Positions 61,362 to 64,000 of a stretch of DNA of 64,000 bases are shown here, one piece after another. The translations under genes and the position numbers were made by a program. How positions within the stretch are numbered: the first letter of the stretch is position 1; the number at the start of each line of letters is the position of its first letter. Source of the stretch: Marinobacter sp. DY40_1A1 (GTDB lineage Bacteria > Pseudomonadota > Gammaproteobacteria > Pseudomonadales > Oleiphilaceae); NCBI RefSeq assembly GCF_016597815.1, contig NZ_VCHA01000002.1:434001-498000 (forward strand). Reading direction: 5' to 3'. The notes under the pieces are model-generated. The model had not been told where the DNA came from. It worked only from the letters and a program-made list of their open reading frames with translations, and did not search any database.

Positions 61362-62444
61362 TCACAAAGGCTGAATAACGTCCATCAGGCGGCCGGTTTC
61401 CAGTAGCTCAAGGAACTCGTCTCCCAAGCGTTCGCTTTCGGCAATCGCTTTCTGCCACGAGCACTCCCGGCCGCTGTCATTTCCCAGATAGGTTTCGAAA
61501 TCCTTACGATCCGGGAGCTTGCCATCTGGCAAACGCTCCAGGTAATCAGTGGAAGGCGCTACCAGCAACACATCCTGCAGGCGAGTCGCATCACCGCGAC
61601 GCCATGGCAAAGTCTTGTCAAACCATCCGGGCACAATTCGATCCGTGAAGTGCGGATACAAAACCACGCCCGGCTGTTCATACGGCAAATCGAGATGGTA
61701 ATCCAAAAGCCCGCCATCCCTGTATATCCCCTCAGGAGCGCCGGGAATGTTGCGGACCCCCGACATCACCATGGGTATGGAGGCCGATGCCAGCAATGCA
61801 GCGTGCAAATTATCGCGGCTGAGCGGCACTTCATGGCTAGGAAAGTCTGCCAGCGCCGACAAGGGTGCCTTCAGCCTGGCATCATGAAGAATCCCCCGCT
61901 CCATAAACCGCCCCAGGTGTCGTCGCCCAACAACATTGGCACTTATGGCGCTCATCAGACCAAAGCTCAGGCGTGCTTTCGTATCGGGCTCAAGCATGCC
62001 AAGGCTGCGCACAACCATCACATTCAGGCGGTACCAGGGATGCTCAAGAATATGCTCCTCCCGGCCCCCAATCAGTTCTTTCAGGAACTGTACGCTCTGG
62101 CGGGTGACCTCCGCCGCAGTCACACCTTTTTCGAAACGCTGTGCCGTGTAGAGTTCCGCAAGCCGGGTAAGTTGCGCCCGCGGGTTGTCCGAGGAGGCAA
62201 TGGCTGCAAACCGCCAGCTGCCAATAGACGAACCAATCAGCGAACGTTCCTGCTCAACCCTGGGCAACCAATCACCAAATATGGCTTTGTCCAGACCGCT
62301 GAGCCCAAGTGCTTTAGGCCCCCCAGCCGCCCCGGGTATAACGTGCACATCGTCCGGTGTCAGTGGTTTTTCCTGCAACCTCTGCAGGGTTCGACGGCCT
62401 GCCCGGATAGTCAGTGCCGGGGCGCGAGTATGGATGGCGGTCAT
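61362..62444 (-). CDS. Patatin-like phospholipase family protein
   Basis: This cytosolic-looking protein has the patatin Ser-Asp dyad. From ATG 62444 (AGGA upstream) it has 360 residues. The nucleophile is Ser73 in GSSIG, close to the N-terminus, and the Asp is in YRDGGLLDYH. The oxyanion region reads PGAAGGPKALGLSG, which fits the glycine-rich loop but is not the most common patatin form. Lipid hydrolysis is the likely activity; the substrate is unknown. Upstream in-frame starts to 62537 add a tail of unclear value. It is convergent with znuB. Confidence 0.85.
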   Translation of the reverse strand: MTAIHTRAPALTIRAGRRTLQRLQEKPLTPDDVHVIPGAAGGPKALGLSGLDKAIFGDWLPRVEQERSLIGSSIGSWRFAAIASSDNPRAQLTRLAELYTAQRFEKGVTAAEVTRQSVQFLKELIGGREEHILEHPWYRLNVMVVRSLGMLEPDTKARLSFGLMSAISANVVGRRHLGRFMERGILHDARLKAPLSALADFPSHEVPLSRDNLHAALLASASIPMVMSGVRNIPGAPEGIYRDGGLLDYHLDLPYEQPGVVLYPHFTDRIVPGWFDKTLPWRRGDATRLQDVLLVAPSTDYLERLPDGKLPDRKDFETYLGNDSGRECSWQKAIAESERLGDEFLELLETGRLMDVIQPL

Positions 62445-62654
62445 GGCGGAGTTCCTGTCAGGGTTCAGCGTGAATAGCAATCTGTTCAGACGAGGGGAGG
62501 ATTTTAACGAAGCGGTCACCATGGGCCAACTTAACAAAACTAATCGTGCCGATACCCGGATACTTCAGCTTCACTGGAGAATACCCATGCTAGACTTAGA
62601 CACATGCCCGGCTCCAGAAGCTGGGCGATATAACAAAAACAGCCGGAGCTTGCT

Positions 62655-63719
62655 GTGAGCGCGTTTATCTCGACGGATTCCACCTCAACCAACCCGACCC
62701 TCGCGGTGCTTGGTTTCAAACACCAGCTGGTTTATCACCTGCATTTATGGGCATTCATTGCGGTGGCACCGCTGGTGGTCGTGCAATGGCAGCACCACCA
62801 CTTTCTGCTCTCCGGAATGCTGATCCTCTTCTGCGCCAATGCGCTTGCGGTCATTGTCTTGTTGCGGTTTCGCTCCACCTATTTTCTGAAAGGGCGACTA
62901 TTCCCTCTACTCGCAGTGGCTTGCGCCGCCTACTCAACAGCCATTAACGGGCATGTAGGCCTTTACTGGGCTTATCCAGCTGCTTCAGCGCTGTTTTTCC
63001 TGCTTCCGCTCCGTGAAGCCATTGCCAGCAATACCATTTTTGTCACTGTTATGGCGGTGGTTTCGTTTATGAAGTTTCCCGAAGCAGATTTCTGGCGCAT
63101 TACTTTCTCGCTGGGCCTTACCTGTCTGTTTTCCATGATTTTTGCCTGGCTAGTGGGCAAGCTTCAAATGGAGCTCACACGGCTGGCAACCACCGACCCC
63201 CTTACCGGCTGCCTCAACCGATCACAACTGGCAGATATCCTGAACGGCCAAATCCAGATGCGTGAACGCTATGGGCGGGTATCCAGCATGGTTCTCCTGG
63301 ATCTGGATTACTTCAAGCTGATCAACGATCAGTGGGGACACTTGGCGGGAGACAAGGTACTGAAAGAAATGGCACTGCGACTACGCAAGCGCATCAGGGA
63401 AAGCGACCAGATTTTCCGGATCGGTGGTGAAGAATTCATGATCGTTCTGCCAGAAACCAATCAGCATGAGGGCAATCTTCTTGCCCATCAATTGCTTACG
63501 AGCATCAGCGCGCGCCCGTTTCTTGAGGATATCAAGGTAACAGCCAGTGCCAGTATTGCCGAAGTCAGCAAGGGTGAAACCTGGTCTGTCTGGTTGAATC
63601 GGGCCGACCAGGCGCTCTACGACGCCAAGTCCAGGGGACGTAACCAGGTCGTAAGTGCGACCAACCAGGCAGCTGGCGACCAGAATACAGATACCTCTTT
63701 AACACCCGTTGCCGGCTAG
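62655..63719 (+). CDS. Membrane diguanylate cyclase (GGDEF)
   Basis: This enzyme should make cyclic di-GMP from two GTP. The 354-residue protein starts at GTG 62655, six bases after GGAG. Five or six transmembrane helices (about 30-180) form an N-terminal sensor region without a recognised domain. The GGDEF domain follows (about 190-335) with LATTDPLTGCLNRSQL, VLLDLDYFKLINDQWGHLAGDKVL and the active loop GGEEF. An RxxD inhibitory site (RESD) lies five residues before the loop, so product inhibition is expected. No EAL domain is present. Its link to the nearby twitching genes is only by distance. Confidence 0.92.
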   Translation: MSAFISTDSTSTNPTLAVLGFKHQLVYHLHLWAFIAVAPLVVVQWQHHHFLLSGMLILFCANALAVIVLLRFRSTYFLKGRLFPLLAVACAAYSTAINGHVGLYWAYPAASALFFLLPLREAIASNTIFVTVMAVVSFMKFPEADFWRITFSLGLTCLFSMIFAWLVGKLQMELTRLATTDPLTGCLNRSQLADILNGQIQMRERYGRVSSMVLLDLDYFKLINDQWGHLAGDKVLKEMALRLRKRIRESDQIFRIGGEEFMIVLPETNQHEGNLLAHQLLTSISARPFLEDIKVTASASIAEVSKGETWSVWLNRADQALYDAKSRGRNQVVSATNQAAGDQNTDTSLTPVAG

Positions 63720-63737
63720 CGGCTATTTTCAACCCGA

Positions 63738-64000
63738 TCACTGGCGCTTACGAAACTCTCTGTAAGCGCCGAATACTTCCCATGGGCTCTCAAAGTGGGG
63801 GTAATGCCCTACATTTTTCAGCTGCACCACATCGGCATCTGAGATCATCTCCTGATAGCGCTGCGCCGTGGCCGCGCCCGACACAGGATCTGCAACACCC
63901 GAGATAAGACGCATGGGTTGCCTGGCATTTTGCAGCGCCGAGACCCAACGATGCCTGTGACACCGGCGCTCTTCCATAAAATGAATCAACTGGTGCAAAA
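63738..64000 (-). CDS. Alpha/beta hydrolase, C-terminal part
   Basis: The frame is open to the right edge, so only the last 86 or so residues are in the window and no start codon is visible. The part shows the end of an alpha/beta hydrolase: PMRLISGVADPVSG with the acid residue, and VVQLKNVGHYPHFESPWEVFGAYREF with the catalytic His. It is convergent with the diguanylate cyclase gene. The enzyme class (esterase, lactonase or other) cannot be told from this part. Confidence 0.8.
   Translation of the reverse strand, partial: LHQLIHFMEERRCHRHRWVSALQNARQPMRLISGVADPVSGAATAQRYQEMISDADVVQLKNVGHYPHFESPWEVFGAYREFRKRQ

Overview
The window reads as a chromosomal segment of a marine gammaproteobacterium close to Marinobacter. 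This is inferred from gene content and gene order, because there is no rRNA and no database search was possible. Base composition looks even, coding density is high, and I saw no transposase, integrase, tRNA, rRNA or CRISPR array. Two long stretches keep well-known gene orders: the Vibrio cholerae vas type VI secretion order (about 1-17250) and the Pseudomonas aeruginosa pyrC'-pyrB-pyrR-ruvX-algH-tonB3-gshB-pilGHIJK-chpABC order (about 39670-59183).

Layout. (1) 1-17254, minus strand: a type VI secretion operon tssB-tssC-tssE-tssF-tssG-tagH-tssJ-tssK-tssL-tssH(clpV)-vasH-vasI-tssA-tssM. tssM runs off the left edge, and hcp and vgrG are not in the window. Neighbours overlap (ATGA, TGATG, GTGA) or nearly touch, apart from larger gaps at tssB-tssC (65 bp), tssE-tssF (145 bp, with an inverted repeat), vasH-tssH (174 bp, with a large palindromic repeat) and tssM-tssA (103 bp). 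(2) 17560-23505: acyl-CoA-binding protein, a secreted unknown protein, greB, a 93-residue unknown, a two-component pair, and hyi-glxR of glyoxylate metabolism. (3) 23742-28534: rpoH behind ftsYEX, and rsmD divergent from ftsY. (4) 28510-34541: a membrane fatty acid desaturase with a FabR-like operator, mutM, then yrfG-hslR-hslO-pckA. (5) 34628-39450: an unusual TRAP-type transporter (fused permease, TatT-like lipoprotein, AdeT-like binding protein) with an HU-family gene inserted on the other strand. (6) 39670-45389, minus strand: gshB-tonB-algH-ruvX-pyrR-pyrB-pyrC', where pyrC' is an inactive dihydroorotase. (7) 45688-59183, plus strand: the Pil-Chp chemosensory system of twitching motility, including a 2502-residue ChpA with ten Hpt-like modules. 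(8) 59260-61343: zur-znuC-znuB zinc uptake. (9) 61362-64000: a patatin-like lipase, a membrane diguanylate cyclase and the C-terminal part of an alpha/beta hydrolase cut by the right edge.

How the parts work together. The T6SS genes encode baseplate, sheath, membrane complex, recycling ATPase and an enhancer-binding activator of one contractile apparatus. The Pil-Chp genes encode receptor (PilJ), coupling proteins (PilI, ChpC), kinase (ChpA), two response regulators (PilG, PilH) and adaptation enzymes (PilK, ChpB), with the nearby tonB resembling the P. aeruginosa tonB3 needed for twitching. Zur probably controls itself and ZnuCB.

I did not find a wholly new gene system. The most unusual non-coding signal is a pair of palindromic elements, at 5022-5132 and 23536-23644. 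They share a 53-base loop (46/53 identical) but have different, each nearly perfectly paired, 28-29-base arms. Other items worth a look are a tagH FHA domain that seems to have lost its phosphothreonine-binding residues, the odd TRAP locus, an in-frame hexanucleotide repeat in chpA, and several unassigned operator-like palindromes.
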